A stretch of 47,487 bases of DNA from Bdellovibrionales bacterium (GTDB lineage Bacteria > Bdellovibrionota > Bdellovibrionia > Bdellovibrionales > UBA1609): contig JABSOQ010000012.1 of NCBI GenBank assembly GCA_013216195.1, positions 1 through 47,487 on the forward strand, in the 5' to 3' direction. The notes under the pieces were generated by a model. It did not search any database. It was not told the DNA's origin and saw only the letters and a list, made by a program, of their open reading frames with translations. A program made the translations under genes and the position numbers. Below, one piece after another: positions 23,049 through 32,080 of the stretch (its first letter is position 1; the number at the start of each line of letters is the position of its first letter).

Positions 23049-23078
23049 AGGTTAGCGACCAGCCGGCAAAACTGTCAA
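23049..23078 (-). promoter_or_regulatory. Promoter candidate for the secreted TPR operon
   Basis: On the minus strand TTGACA (23078-23073) and TAACCT (23054-23049) are separated by 18 bp. The -35 box is perfect. The expected +1, 7 nt beyond the -10, is base 23042, the A of the proposed ATT start, so this mRNA would be leaderless. No Shine-Dalgarno sequence is seen. Confidence 0.4.
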
Positions 23079-23112
23079 AGAACATGTACCGCCTAGACCA
23101 AAACTAGGTCTC

Positions 23113-23718
23113 TCACTTTGGTGGATCAATTTTTCTACCATCGAACAGCACACATCTCGACAGTTCATCTGTTGCTTCGGCAAAAGTATAACATTTGGTT
23201 ACGACTACTTTTCTTTTTACAAAACGACCTTCATAGTTGAAACCGGATCCAGCCCCCTCGATTTCTGCGTTAATTGTCCTCAGCAAGCCTTTTTCACTAA
23301 GACCCAGCTTGTAAACACACTGATTGCATTCTTGATTTGCCCGTAGGTCTTCACCTGGATGAGGAACTGTGGCAACCGAACGATTAACAGTGCCTTTATT
23401 AATACGTATAAAGTGAAGTCCTCTGTCAATACCGCCCTGGGACTCACCAAAATCAACTAAAGCATACTGGTGTTGCCGAGAAGTCCTTTGCACGAAGAAT
23501 TGAGGACACCCATAAAAACTACTCAATTCGCTGCAATTCTTGCTGGCCTCAATGTATCGAGTGAAGAGCCTTTTGTAGTAAGTTGACATGCTCTGTTTCT
23601 CGATCAGCTTTAGGGTAATCGTACTCTCTGAAGCAGCCTTCGAATCCTCGGCCAAGGCAACAGAATAACCGGCAATTAAGAGCACAACAAAAAAGAGGCT
23701 TACCAAGTTGAAAAGCAA
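23113..23718 (-). CDS. Secreted protein of unknown function
   Basis: From TTG 23718 the product is 201 aa with a signal peptide (LLFNLVSLFFVVLLIAGYSVALA before EDS). An upstream GTG at 23751 would lie in the barrel-protein gene and put 11 polar residues before it. TTG 23718 is 5 bases past the TAA of that gene and is preceded by AAAGAG, so I favour it, though not strongly. The mature part has Cys in pairs (NCSEL, YGCPQF, ECNQC, TKCYT, SRCVL), which suggests disulfides, and no recognised family. It is probably co-expressed with the barrel protein. Confidence 0.55.
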   Translation of the reverse strand: MLFNLVSLFFVVLLIAGYSVALAEDSKAASESTITLKLIEKQSMSTYYKRLFTRYIEASKNCSELSSFYGCPQFFVQRTSRQHQYALVDFGESQGGIDRGLHFIRINKGTVNRSVATVPHPGEDLRANQECNQCVYKLGLSEKGLLRTINAEIEGAGSGFNYEGRFVKRKVVVTKCYTFAEATDELSRCVLFDGRKIDPPK

Positions 23719-23722
23719 CTCT

Positions 23723-24331
23723 TTAGAAGTAAAAGAAGGCACCGAACTCACCCGTGGGCGCAGAGACTAAATCGTCGAGATCAAGCAGCATCATGACCTG
23801 GGCATATAAAGAAAAACCTGCCCACTTGCCCTTAAGTTGAAAATATTGAACGCCCGCCATCGGATAAAACAAATGCTCATCAAATCTGCCAGTGTTCAAT
23901 TCTCGCCTCGAAAGAAATTTGTCAGCCAGTAGCCCAGGTGAGGTCTCTTGAATTCTGCCATTGTCATCAGTAACTGTGTACCACCTGGCATAGCCTCCAC
24001 CAACATAGGGCACAAACCAGCTGCCACCAATTGAGTGTTTGTATTGAAGAGCATAGCTTTGATAGCTGTCGCCCATTCCAAAACCGCCCATAAAGCTATC
24101 TTGAGGTGTGAAGTTGATCTCAATATTTGCACCTAAAAAGCCAAGAGCTCCTGCCGTAGAGAGACCAACGCCAACTTTTCTTCTGTCTTTAAAGGCCAAA
24201 CCGCGACTTTCTAACTGGTAAGTGCTTTTGCTCGGCTCTATAACTCTCGAATCATCTACCTCAACAGCAGAAAGGGCTTGAAACGAAAAAACAGCCAAAG
24301 CGGTAATCAATAAACAGTGCTTAGAAGTCAT
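23723..24331 (-). CDS. Outer-membrane beta-barrel protein
   Basis: A 202-aa protein with a signal peptide (MTSKHCLLITALAVFSFQALSA before VEVDD). The mature part alternates polar and hydrophobic residues in short strands (VGVGLSTAGALGFLGANIEI, YALQYKHSIGGSWFVPYVGGGYARWY, AGFSLYAQVMMLL). It ends in an aromatic Phe-Tyr-Phe, the usual C-terminal signal of barrels inserted by BamA. The size suggests an 8-stranded barrel like OmpA/OmpW types. A Shine-Dalgarno-like GGGGA lies upstream of ATG 24331. No ligand or function can be told. Confidence 0.7.
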   Translation of the reverse strand: MTSKHCLLITALAVFSFQALSAVEVDDSRVIEPSKSTYQLESRGLAFKDRRKVGVGLSTAGALGFLGANIEINFTPQDSFMGGFGMGDSYQSYALQYKHSIGGSWFVPYVGGGYARWYTVTDDNGRIQETSPGLLADKFLSRRELNTGRFDEHLFYPMAGVQYFQLKGKWAGFSLYAQVMMLLDLDDLVSAPTGEFGAFFYF

Positions 24332-24429
24332 AAACCTGGTCCCCGGAAGATCTGTTTCTTATAATACCAAAACTGCACGAGTGTTCCCCTACAGTTTTCA
24401 TTTTAAAGACATTTAACATGAGGCGTAAA

Positions 24430-25206
24430 TCAGAATAGCTTCGCCTTTATGCCCTCTTCCTGAAGAAACGTCTTTATCGTCTTGGCATCAAGGCCTTTCA
24501 ATCTATGAATCAACTCGTTGACTAGCTTTACTGTTTTTTGGCCTTCTGGTCCTCTTAACTCAGCTGTAAAAAAAGCGACATCGTCTGAAATTGCTGAGAC
24601 ATTTTTGATCAACTTGCGAGCGTCTCTATTCTGAGTTGTTTTATCTACGAGCTTCAGTGTCTTGTTTAGGTTCGAGACCAAACTGTTCATCATGTTGATG
24701 GTATCGATAACGGAGGTTTCATTGCTTTCTACGAACTCCATGACTTTGCCTGCAAGGCCATACGATTGACTTATGAGTTGGTCCACTCGAGGTGGATCTT
24801 CCCCCCGCACAGACTGACCAGGCTTAAGAGTATCTGACTCAAGGCTGCCTGGTGAAATCTCAATGAACTTTTCACCGATGACCCCAGCCAAATTGATAAA
24901 AAACCGAGAATCTTGCCTAACGGTTTTCCAGGCTTTTTTGTCGACTGTAATATCGACCTTGAGTTTCACCTCTCTCCCCTTGGCATCTTTTCCCATAGGA
25001 TCAAAACGAATATCTGTAACTCTCCCAACCTTGATGCCCATCACTCGTACAGGAGAGCCAACTTCAATTCCACCTGCGAAGTTGTACATAACCGTGAGTT
25101 TGTTCGCATTGGAAAAAGGGTTGAAGGCTCCTAGGTAGAATGCAAAAGCCGCAACTAGCCCAATCGTTAACAAAAATAACAACCCAACTTTAATTTCTGA
25201 TCTCAT
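24430..25206 (-). CDS. MCE-domain lipid transport protein (MlaD-like)
   Basis: A 258-aa protein with one N-terminal membrane anchor (IKVGLLFLLTIGLVAAFAFYLGAF, 5-28). A single MCE domain follows at about residues 35-115 (YNFAGGIEVGSPVRVMGIKVGRVTDI through FFINLAGVIGEKFIEISPG). The C-terminal tail is helical (about 130-250) and could form the pore or bridge. MCE proteins form hexameric rings that carry phospholipids across the periplasm. It is the last gene of the operon of two ATPases and two permeases, and the only MCE gene there, so it is likely their shared periplasmic component. Confidence 0.9.
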   Translation of the reverse strand: MRSEIKVGLLFLLTIGLVAAFAFYLGAFNPFSNANKLTVMYNFAGGIEVGSPVRVMGIKVGRVTDIRFDPMGKDAKGREVKLKVDITVDKKAWKTVRQDSRFFINLAGVIGEKFIEISPGSLESDTLKPGQSVRGEDPPRVDQLISQSYGLAGKVMEFVESNETSVIDTINMMNSLVSNLNKTLKLVDKTTQNRDARKLIKNVSAISDDVAFFTAELRGPEGQKTVKLVNELIHRLKGLDAKTIKTFLQEEGIKAKLF

Positions 25207-25244
25207 CGCAAACCCTTTTGCTTGGATGGCACTTCCATTGCCAC

Positions 25245-26027
25245 CTAATACATGTAAGAAAAAATGTAACCCAATATAAAATCTAGTACAATAATGGCGA
25301 CAGAAGTACTGACCACACTCTTAGTTGTAGCCGATCCAACACCATCTGCCCCCGACTCACATCGAAAACCGTAGAAGCAGCTAAAGAGTGGTATCACCGC
25401 ACCAAAACAAGCGCCTTTGATAGCTGCAAAAATGAGATCTTGAAAAGATACAAATGAGCGCATAGCCACAATGAAGCTGCCTGGGCTGTAACCAAGCTGC
25501 ACCTGACTCACAAGCATAGCAGCGTAAAGGCAAACTAAGTTGGCTATAATACTCAAAACAAAGCCTCCGATTACACAGGCCAAAAATCGAGGCACCACCA
25601 GATATTTAATTGGTTGAATGCCTAGCATTCTCAAAGCATCTATTTGCTCGGTGACTTTCATTGTGCCCACCTCTGCGGCTAGACCGGCACCGACTCGCGA
25701 GGTAATCAAAAGTGCAGAAACGACTGCACCAAGCTCTCTCAGTATCAACAAAGCTGCAAAACCGGGCACTAGAGCATCGTTCTTAATCACAAGTTTCATG
25801 TGAAACGAGGCCTCTATAATTGTCACAATTGCAGCAAAACTTACGGAAAAGATCACGACCGGGGCACTTTGCCATATTACAAAGTCTAGCTGCTTAACCA
25901 AATCTTTAACCCGGTATGGTGGCTGTACGATGCCGACAAGGGTCTTGGCAACAAGTGACAAGAACTCTAAGACCGGCTCAAACACCAATCGCCAGAATGG
26001 ATTAGGCTTACTTACAACTACTTCCAC
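25245..26027 (-). CDS. MlaE-like permease, second copy
   Basis: A 260-aa inner-membrane permease. GTG at 26027 overlaps the stop of the other permease (TAGTG) and has GGGG about 6 nt upstream. A start farther upstream at 26081 would put 18 extra residues inside the neighbouring gene. The core (LLILRELGAVVSALLITSRVGAGLAAEVGTMKVTEQIDALRMLG) is the family signature, and there are several membrane helices. It differs clearly from the adjacent copy outside the core, so the pair is not a recent duplication and probably forms a heterodimer, as the two YrbE permeases of mycobacterial Mce systems do. Confidence 0.9.
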   Translation of the reverse strand: MEVVVSKPNPFWRLVFEPVLEFLSLVAKTLVGIVQPPYRVKDLVKQLDFVIWQSAPVVIFSVSFAAIVTIIEASFHMKLVIKNDALVPGFAALLILRELGAVVSALLITSRVGAGLAAEVGTMKVTEQIDALRMLGIQPIKYLVVPRFLACVIGGFVLSIIANLVCLYAAMLVSQVQLGYSPGSFIVAMRSFVSFQDLIFAAIKGACFGAVIPLFSCFYGFRCESGADGVGSATTKSVVSTSVAIIVLDFILGYIFSYMY

Positions 26028-26803
26028 TACATCCCCAAATAGACCATGGTGACAGAGTCCCCAATTACACTCGTTAACCAATCGGCCACCACGATACCAA
26101 CCATAGTTGCCACGGCTGTGTTTACCACAGCTTTACCTACGCCTTTCGCACCACCAGAGGCTGAGTAGCCTTTGTAGGTGCAAATAGTAGCCAATACCAC
26201 AGCAAATACAAAACACTTGAAGAGACCGCTTAAGACTGACCCTCCGGCAACAATGGTGGGAATGTGTCGGAGATACTCATGCACATTGATGCCAGCGAAA
26301 AAGATGCCCATCAATAGCCCGCCTAGTACCGACATCAACAGACCGGCAACTAAGAGAAAAAAGCTTGAAGAGATAATACCTAGAAACCTCGGCAAAATGA
26401 GCTCTTGCATAGGGTTAGCGCCCAGACATCGAATGGCATCGATCTGTTCGGTAACTTTCATGGTTCCAAGTTCAGCAGACGTGTAGGCACCCACCTTGCC
26501 GCTCAACATGAATGCAATAAGTAGTGGGCCAACCTCGCGAATGGTGCCACTGGTGGCCAAACCACCCAAATAGCCCAAAGCCCCAAATTGCTTAACTTGC
26601 ATGGTAAATTGAATCGTTGAAATGCCGCCAACAAAGAAGCCAGCCATAGCAGTTGTCGACATACTTTGAATGGTAACCTTCCAGGTTTGATCAGTGATTT
26701 CTTGCAGACGACAAGGCTTCGTCAACCCTTGCCATACGATCTGCTTGAAGAAGATCACCCCTCCACCAATATCAGCAATGATGTTGTTGAGAGAAACTAG
26801 CAT
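26027..26803 (-). CDS. MlaE-like permease, first copy
   Basis: A 258-aa permease with the family core IREVGPLLIAFMLSGKVGAYTSAELGTMKVTEQIDAIRCLGANP and about five hydrophobic helices. ATG 26803 follows the ATPase stop with no gap (TAGATG). MlaE permeases exchange phospholipids between the inner membrane and an MCE protein, powered by an MlaF-type ATPase. The second permease copy and two ATPases in one operon suggest a heteromeric transporter. Confidence 0.9.
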   Translation of the reverse strand: MLVSLNNIIADIGGGVIFFKQIVWQGLTKPCRLQEITDQTWKVTIQSMSTTAMAGFFVGGISTIQFTMQVKQFGALGYLGGLATSGTIREVGPLLIAFMLSGKVGAYTSAELGTMKVTEQIDAIRCLGANPMQELILPRFLGIISSSFFLLVAGLLMSVLGGLLMGIFFAGINVHEYLRHIPTIVAGGSVLSGLFKCFVFAVVLATICTYKGYSASGGAKGVGKAVVNTAVATMVGIVVADWLTSVIGDSVTMVYLGM

Positions 26804-27532
26804 CTAAACAATCTCCATCAAAAAGTCTTTCACCAAAGGCTGCTCACTGTTTTTGAGATCTTCTGGAGTGCCCTCTTCGATCACCTCACCTTTATCAAGC
26901 ACCATAATTCGATCTGCAATATCTAGGGCACAATGCATGTCGTGACTGACCACTAAAGAAGTGGTTTTTAGCTCTCTAGACAAATCAAAAATTAACTGAT
27001 TAATTGCGTTTGTTGTTACTGGGTCTAGACCTGTGGTTGGCTCGTCGAAAAGCAACATAGTAGGATCTACGGCTACCGTTCGAGCGAGACTGACTCTTTT
27101 CTGCATACCATATGAAATCTCAGCAGGTTTTTTATTTTCAATGCCGTGAAGATGAACTAACGAGAGGCATTTTTTCACCCTCGCTTCAATCTCTTCTTCG
27201 GTTGTCTCTGGCCGATGCTTCCGAATGCCATAAGCTACATTTTCAAAAACCGTCAATGAATCAAATAGTGCCGGGTGCTGAAAAACCATTCCGCACTTCT
27301 TGCGAATTCGAAAATACTCGTTTTCAGTAAACTGGCTAACCTCCTCCCCATCGATCCAAATCTCACCAGAAGTTGGCTTTAGTAGGCCTACAATATTCTT
27401 TAACAACACGCTTTTGCCTGTGCCTGAGGTTCCTAAAATGAACAGAATCTCTCCTTGCTTAGCTTCAAAAGAAACGCCTTTTAAAATTGTTCGGTCACCG
27501 AACCGCTTGACCACAGATTTGAATTCAATCAT
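26804..27532 (-). CDS. MlaF-like ABC ATPase with complete catalytic residues
   Basis: A 242-aa ATPase. It has Walker A GTSGTGKS (34-41), Walker B LLFDEP with Asp163 and catalytic Glu164, and switch His197 (VVSHD). The signature is ISYGMQ (139-144), with Tyr in the place of the usual Gly. So this subunit can catalyse ATP hydrolysis but offers an atypical signature to its partner. The start overlaps the preceding ATPase gene as ATGA. With the next entry it forms a matched pair of one complete and one degenerate nucleotide site. Confidence 0.92.
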   Translation of the reverse strand: MIEFKSVVKRFGDRTILKGVSFEAKQGEILFILGTSGTGKSVLLKNIVGLLKPTSGEIWIDGEEVSQFTENEYFRIRKKCGMVFQHPALFDSLTVFENVAYGIRKHRPETTEEEIEARVKKCLSLVHLHGIENKKPAEISYGMQKRVSLARTVAVDPTMLLFDEPTTGLDPVTTNAINQLIFDLSRELKTTSLVVSHDMHCALDIADRIMVLDKGEVIEEGTPEDLKNSEQPLVKDFLMEIV

Positions 27533-28290
27533 TGAGCCTCCGTAAGCGGACCGCTTAGGTCGCCGTTTATGAATTGACTTACTCGCGGATCGGCATGTGA
27601 CTTTGTGTCTGCGACACTGCCCGTGATAATTAGCTCGCGATCTACAATCATGCCGATTCGGTCGGCCATCTGGTAAGCTCGCCCCATGTCGTTGGTGATC
27701 GCGATAACGGTCGAATCGTTTTGCTCCCTCAACTGTAAAATAAGATCAATGATGGTCCGACTTGTTATGGGGTCGAGGCCAGCTGTTGGATCATCGTAAA
27801 AAATAAGTTTTGGATTGAGCGCCAAGGCTCTCGCTATACCCAAGCGCTTTTGCATTCCTCCGCTGATCTCATGCGGATAAAGATCTCGGGCATGCGGGAG
27901 CTCAACCGCCTCTAAAAAATGGCCAATTTTGTCTTGAATTTCAGCCTCAGACTGGTCGGTGATCTCCCTGAGTGGAAAGGCAATATTCTCAGCGCAGGTT
28001 AGCGAGTCAAAAAGGGCATTTTTTTGAAACAGCATCCCGATATCTTGCATTTTCAGATTTCGCTTCGAATCTGAAATCTGGTAGAGGTTGTCACCTTGAT
28101 GCAGAACCTCACCCTGACTCGGTGGCATAAGGCCGCAAAGAATTTTCAAGAATACAGATTTACCCTGACCACTTGGCCCAATGAGAACAAAAGTCTCGCC
28201 CTTAGAGATCTGTAGCTGAATCGAATGAAGCAATAGTACATCGTCGAAGGCTTTTGAGACTCCTCGACATTCGATTTCAAACTGACTCAC
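27529..28290 (-). CDS. MlaF-like ABC ATPase, catalytically degenerate
   Basis: A 253-aa ABC ATPase. Walker A is intact (GPSGQGKS, 38-45) and so is the signature ISGGMQ (142-147). In Walker B (LIFYDDP) the catalytic Glu is Asp (D167), and the switch-loop His is Asn (N200 in AITND). Its own nucleotide site should therefore hydrolyse ATP poorly, while its normal signature completes the site of the other ATPase. GTG 28290 has GGGGAAAG upstream and begins the operon. The gene is divergent from mdh with a 253-bp gap. Confidence 0.9.
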   Translation of the reverse strand: MSQFEIECRGVSKAFDDVLLLHSIQLQISKGETFVLIGPSGQGKSVFLKILCGLMPPSQGEVLHQGDNLYQISDSKRNLKMQDIGMLFQKNALFDSLTCAENIAFPLREITDQSEAEIQDKIGHFLEAVELPHARDLYPHEISGGMQKRLGIARALALNPKLIFYDDPTAGLDPITSRTIIDLILQLREQNDSTVIAITNDMGRAYQMADRIGMIVDRELIITGSVADTKSHADPRVSQFINGDLSGPLTEAQ

Positions 28291-28406
28291 AGATGACTTT
28301 CCCCTCTTGAAGTGACCAGTTTACTGAAGCTCGGTCGGGGTTCAACAGAGCAGTATTATGCAGAGCTTCATAATGTCATATATCTTTATTATAGATACCC
28401 GCTTGA

Positions 28407-28434
28407 TTGAACTCCTTCTCTGATCTGCTATAAC
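28407..28434 (+). promoter_or_regulatory. Candidate promoter for the mdh-sucCD-ndk operon
   Basis: TTGAAC (28407-28412), a 16-bp spacer and TATAAC (28429-28434) lie in the divergent gap. About 100 bp of leader would then precede the ATG of mdh. Confidence 0.4.
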
Positions 28435-28543
28435 TTCGCTGTTTGAATCACATAACCCGAGGTGATGGCTTGTCTGAAGGTCTAGCTGACTGACCGGACT
28501 GGCTCCCCTCAACTGACCTATTTTCATTAAAAAGGAATGCGAC

Positions 28544-29488
28544 ATGCTACACAAACGTAAAAAAATCACCGTTGTCGGTGCTGGTTTCGTCGGATCAACT
28601 TGCGCACACTGGGCAGCAGCAAAAGAGCTTGGCGATGTTGTTCTTGTAGATATCAATGAGGGTGCGGCTAAGGGTAAAGCACTCGATCTTTTCGAAGCTT
28701 CTCCCGTTGAAGGCTTTGACTCAAAGGTAACTGGTACTTCTGACTACAAAGACACGGCAGGTAGCGATGTTGTTATTATCACTGCAGGTCTGCCTCGTAA
28801 GCCGGGCATGAGCCGCGATGACCTACTTCAAACTAACGCGAAAATTATGAAATCTGTTTGTGAAGGCGTAAGAGAGTACTCTCCAAACTCTGTTGTGATC
28901 GTTGTGAGCAACCCTCTGGATGCCATGGCCTTCGTTGCAAAAGAGACACTTGGCTTTCCGAAAGAACGCATTATCGGTATGGCTGGGGTTCTTGACAGTG
29001 CTCGCTTCAGATCATTTATCGCTGAAGAAACGAATGTGAGTGTCAAAGACATTCAAGCCTTTGTTTTAGGCGGTCACGGCGACACAATGGTGCCGATGCC
29101 TCGGCACTGCGCAATTGGCGGGGTGCCTTTGACAGAGATGATTCCTCAAGATCGTATTGATGCAATTGTCGATAGAACTCGTAAAGGTGGTGCTGAGATC
29201 GTTGGTTTGCTTCAAACAGGGTCAGCCTACTACGCGCCTTCAGCAAGTGCAGTCGCAATGGCCGAGTCAATTTTGAAAGATCAAGGCCGAATTCTACCTT
29301 GCGCTGCCTACCTCGAGGGTGAGTATGGCGTAAAGGACATGTTCTTGGGTGTTCTCTGTAAGCTCGGTGGCAATGGCCTAGAGAAAGTCGTTGAGCTTGA
29401 ACTCAACGAAACTGAAAAAGCTGGATTAGAAAACTCTGTCAACGCTGTGAAAGACCTTGTGCAGGCTCTCAGCAACCTCGACTACTAA
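28544..29488 (+). CDS. mdh: Malate dehydrogenase (NAD, LDH-like type)
   Basis: TCA-cycle enzyme, malate to oxaloacetate with NAD. The 314-aa product has a Rossmann VGAGFVGST motif (11-19), Asp36 at the end of strand 2 (NAD-specific), and the mobile-loop Arg set in [11 protein letters not shown] (R85, R91). It also has Asp151/Arg154 in VLDSARFR, and the catalytic H178 in [10 protein letters not shown]. Arg at the loop position marks malate rather than lactate specificity. A good AAAGGA ribosome binding site lies upstream of ATG 28544. It heads a metabolic operon with sucC, sucD and ndk and is followed by sucC after 11 bp. Confidence 0.96.
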   Translation: MLHKRKKITVVGAGFVGSTCAHWAAAKELGDVVLVDINEGAAKGKALDLFEASPVEGFDSKVTGTSDYKDTAGSDVVIITAGLPRKPGMSRDDLLQTNAKIMKSVCEGVREYSPNSVVIVVSNPLDAMAFVAKETLGFPKERIIGMAGVLDSARFRSFIAEETNVSVKDIQAFVLGGHGDTMVPMPRHCAIGGVPLTEMIPQDRIDAIVDRTRKGGAEIVGLLQTGSAYYAPSASAVAMAESILKDQGRILPCAAYLEGEYGVKDMFLGVLCKLGGNGLEKVVELELNETEKAGLENSVNAVKDLVQALSNLDY

Positions 29489-29499
29489 AGGAGATCATC

Positions 29500-30669
29500 G
29501 TGAATATTCATGAGTATCAGGCAAAAGGAGTTCTAAAAAAGTACGGCGGTGTTGTACTTGCGGGTGGCGTTGCCTCCACTCCAGATGAAGCGGTCAAAGC
29601 TGCTGAACAAATTGGTGGCAATCTTTGGGTTGTAAAAGCTCAAATTCACGCCGGTGGCCGAGGTAAGGGCGGCGGAGTGAAAATTGCGAAGTCTCTAGAC
29701 GAAGTTCGCTCTCTCGCCACAGACATGATCGGTATGCAGTTGGTCACTCACCAAACTGGCCCAGAGGGCAAAGAGGTTCAGAAGGTCTACATCGAAGCCG
29801 GCTGCGATATCCAAAAAGAGTACTACGTTGCTGTTTTGCTAGACCGAGCTTACGGCCGAGTCATCATGATGGCTTCGTCTGAGGGCGGAATGGACATCGA
29901 AGAAGTGGCAGACAAGACACCTGAGTTGATTCACAAAGTGGTCATTGACCCGACGACAGGTCTGATGCCTTTTCAAGCTCGCCAGCTCGCGTTTGCTATT
30001 GGCATGAAGGGCAAGGTTGTTAATAAGGCAGTGAAGTCTTTTATTAGCCTGTACAACGCTTACATTGACAGTGATTGTTCTCTTGCCGAGATCAACCCGC
30101 TTGTTGAAACAAAAGACGGCGATGTTATCACTCTCGATGCAAAAATGAACTTTGATTCAAACGCTCTCTACCGACAACCTGAGATCATGGAGCTTCGAGA
30201 CCTCACAGAAGAAGATCCTGCTGAAGTCGAAGCCAGTAAATACGACCTTGCTTTTATCAAGCTCGATGGCGATATCGGCTGTTTGGTTAACGGAGCCGGC
30301 TTGGCCATGGCAACACTTGATATCATCAAGCTACATGGGGCAGAGCCTGCCAACTTTCTAGATGTCGGCGGTGGCGCCAACAAAGAGAAAGTGACAGAGG
30401 CATTTAAGATCATTCTTGAAGACGCCAACGTTAAGGGCATCTTGGTAAACATTTTCGGCGGCATCATGAAATGTGACATCATTGCTGAAGGTGTGATTGC
30501 GGCTTCTAAAGAACTCGGCTTAGAAGTTCCCCTAGTTGTTAGACTTGAAGGAACCAATGTTGAGAAGGGTAAACAACTTTTGGCAGATAGTGGGTTGAAC
30601 ATCACACCTGCTGACGACCTCTCAGATGCTGCACAAAAAATCGTAGCAGCTGTGAAAGGAGCAAAATAA
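29500..30669 (+). CDS. sucC: Succinyl-CoA synthetase beta subunit
   Basis: A 389-aa ATP-grasp subunit ([16 protein letters not shown] start, [12 protein letters not shown] loop, [29 protein letters not shown]). It binds the nucleotide and, with SucD, converts succinyl-CoA to succinate with substrate-level phosphorylation. The start is GTG at 29500, with AAAGGAG about 6 nt upstream; the first residues match the family. Length is typical. Its TAA overlaps the sucD ATG (TAATG), coupling the two subunits. Confidence 0.97.
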   Translation: MNIHEYQAKGVLKKYGGVVLAGGVASTPDEAVKAAEQIGGNLWVVKAQIHAGGRGKGGGVKIAKSLDEVRSLATDMIGMQLVTHQTGPEGKEVQKVYIEAGCDIQKEYYVAVLLDRAYGRVIMMASSEGGMDIEEVADKTPELIHKVVIDPTTGLMPFQARQLAFAIGMKGKVVNKAVKSFISLYNAYIDSDCSLAEINPLVETKDGDVITLDAKMNFDSNALYRQPEIMELRDLTEEDPAEVEASKYDLAFIKLDGDIGCLVNGAGLAMATLDIIKLHGAEPANFLDVGGGANKEKVTEAFKIILEDANVKGILVNIFGGIMKCDIIAEGVIAASKELGLEVPLVVRLEGTNVEKGKQLLADSGLNITPADDLSDAAQKIVAAVKGAK

Positions 30670-31535
30670 TGGCAATTATGATTAACAAAGACACCAAAGT
30701 CATTTGCCAGGGCTTTACGGGCGCCCAGGGTACTTTTCATTCTGAGCAAGCCATCGCTTACGGCACACAAATGGTCGGAGGAGTGACCCCTGGCAAAGGT
30801 GGCACAAAGCACTTAGACCTACCCGTGTTCGACACTGTGGGCGAAGCCAAAGAGCGCACTGGCTGTAATGCATCTGTAATTTATGTTCCTCCACCCTTTG
30901 CTGCCGATGCAATCATGGAAGCTGTAGATGCCGAACTTGACCTTGCGATTTGCATCACTGAGGGCATCCCTGTTGCCGACATGGTGAAAGTTAAGCGCTT
31001 CATGGAAGGTAAGAAAACACGCCTTGTAGGCCCAAACTGCCCAGGTGTGATCACTCCTGATCAGTGCAAAATCGGCATTATGCCTGGACATATTCACAAA
31101 GCGGGAAACATCGGTGTGCTCTCTAGATCTGGGACACTAACTTACGAAGCTGTTGGTCAGCTTACTCGAGTTGGGCTTGGTCAGAGCACATGTGTTGGTA
31201 TCGGTGGAGATCCAGTCAATGGCACAAACTTTATCGATGTTCTCGAAATGTACAACGCAGACCCTGATACTCAAGCTGTGATCATGATTGGTGAAATCGG
31301 CGGAACAGCTGAAGAGGAAGCTGCTGAGTACATTAAGCGTGAATTCAAAAAACCTGTGACTTGTTTTATCGCTGGTGCCTCAGCACCTCCGGGCAAACGC
31401 ATGGGTCACGCTGGTGCGATCATCAGTGGCGGCAAAGGAACTGCTGAAGCCAAATTTGAAGCTCTTGAATCTGCTGGATGCAAGATTGCAAGAAGCCCTG
31501 CTGACTTAGGATCAACTTTAAAAGCATCACTGTAA
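30669..31535 (+). CDS. sucD: Succinyl-CoA synthetase alpha subunit
   Basis: A 288-aa partner of SucC. The CoA-binding N-terminal Rossmann region includes [14 protein letters not shown]. The active-site histidine that is phosphorylated is H247 in [12 protein letters not shown], with GPNCPGVI and [10 protein letters not shown] as further conserved blocks. Length is standard. Its ATG overlaps the sucC stop. Confidence 0.97.
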   Translation: MAIMINKDTKVICQGFTGAQGTFHSEQAIAYGTQMVGGVTPGKGGTKHLDLPVFDTVGEAKERTGCNASVIYVPPPFAADAIMEAVDAELDLAICITEGIPVADMVKVKRFMEGKKTRLVGPNCPGVITPDQCKIGIMPGHIHKAGNIGVLSRSGTLTYEAVGQLTRVGLGQSTCVGIGGDPVNGTNFIDVLEMYNADPDTQAVIMIGEIGGTAEEEAAEYIKREFKKPVTCFIAGASAPPGKRMGHAGAIISGGKGTAEAKFEALESAGCKIARSPADLGSTLKASL

Positions 31536-31554
31536 AGTGAACGAGGAGAATACA

Positions 31555-31980
31555 ATGGCTACAGAAACAACTTTTAGTATCATCAAACCAAATGCGATTA
31601 AAAAGAACGCGATAGGCCCCATTATTGGCAAGTTTGAAGAAAACGGCCTTAAGATTGCCGCAGCAAAGCTTGTGACAATCGATCGTCCAAAGTGCGAAGA
31701 GTTTTATGCAGAACACAAAGAGCGCCCTTTCTTTGGCGAGCTTGTAGACTTTATGACTTCGGGCCCAGTTATGCTTATGGCTCTATCAGGTGAAGGCGCA
31801 ATCATGAAAAACAGAGAAATCATGGGTGCAACAAACCCTGCAGAAGCTGCTGATGGCACTATTCGCAAGCTTTTTGGCGACAGTGTTGGTGAGAATGCCG
31901 TTCACGGTAGTGATTCACCTGAGAGCGCTGAGCGCGAACTTTCATTGTTTTTTGAAAAGTCAGAGCTAGTAAACCAGTAG
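31555..31980 (+). CDS. ndk: Nucleoside diphosphate kinase
   Basis: A 141-aa enzyme that balances NTP pools by phosphate transfer. It has K11 in IIKPNA and the phosphohistidine H117 in [12 protein letters not shown] 31555 has GAGGAGAA 4-5 nt upstream and agrees with the family start; a GTG 18 bp earlier is in frame but would add six extra residues. It is the last gene of the metabolic operon, followed by a terminator 14 bp after the stop. Pairing with SucCD is known in other bacteria, where Ndk can use the GTP/ATP made by that enzyme. Confidence 0.96.
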   Translation: MATETTFSIIKPNAIKKNAIGPIIGKFEENGLKIAAAKLVTIDRPKCEEFYAEHKERPFFGELVDFMTSGPVMLMALSGEGAIMKNREIMGATNPAEAADGTIRKLFGDSVGENAVHGSDSPESAERELSLFFEKSELVNQ

Positions 31981-31993
31981 AGAATGCAAAGAC

Positions 31994-32017
31994 GGTCATT
32001 AGTGGCCTTCTTTTTTT
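31994..32017 (+). terminator. Rho-independent terminator after ndk
   Basis: GGTCA / TGGCC (31994-31998 with 32003-32007, one G-T pair), loop TTAG, then a T-rich run at 32008-32017. Confidence 0.65.
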
Positions 32018-32023
32018 CTAATC

Positions 32024-32080
32024 AAGCCTATCTCAACGGTATCTCTTCGCAGAGACCCTAAACTGAGATAGGCTTTTTTT
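32024..32080 (+). terminator. Second, nested terminator directly before the rlmD-like gene
   Basis: A 12-bp perfect stem AAGCCTATCTCA / TGAGATAGGCTT (32024-32035 with 32064-32075) encloses a smaller hairpin (GGTATCTCT / AGAGACC at 32038-32057). It is followed by a run of seven T ending at 32080. The next base is the A of the ATG of the methyltransferase gene. Confidence 0.85.
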
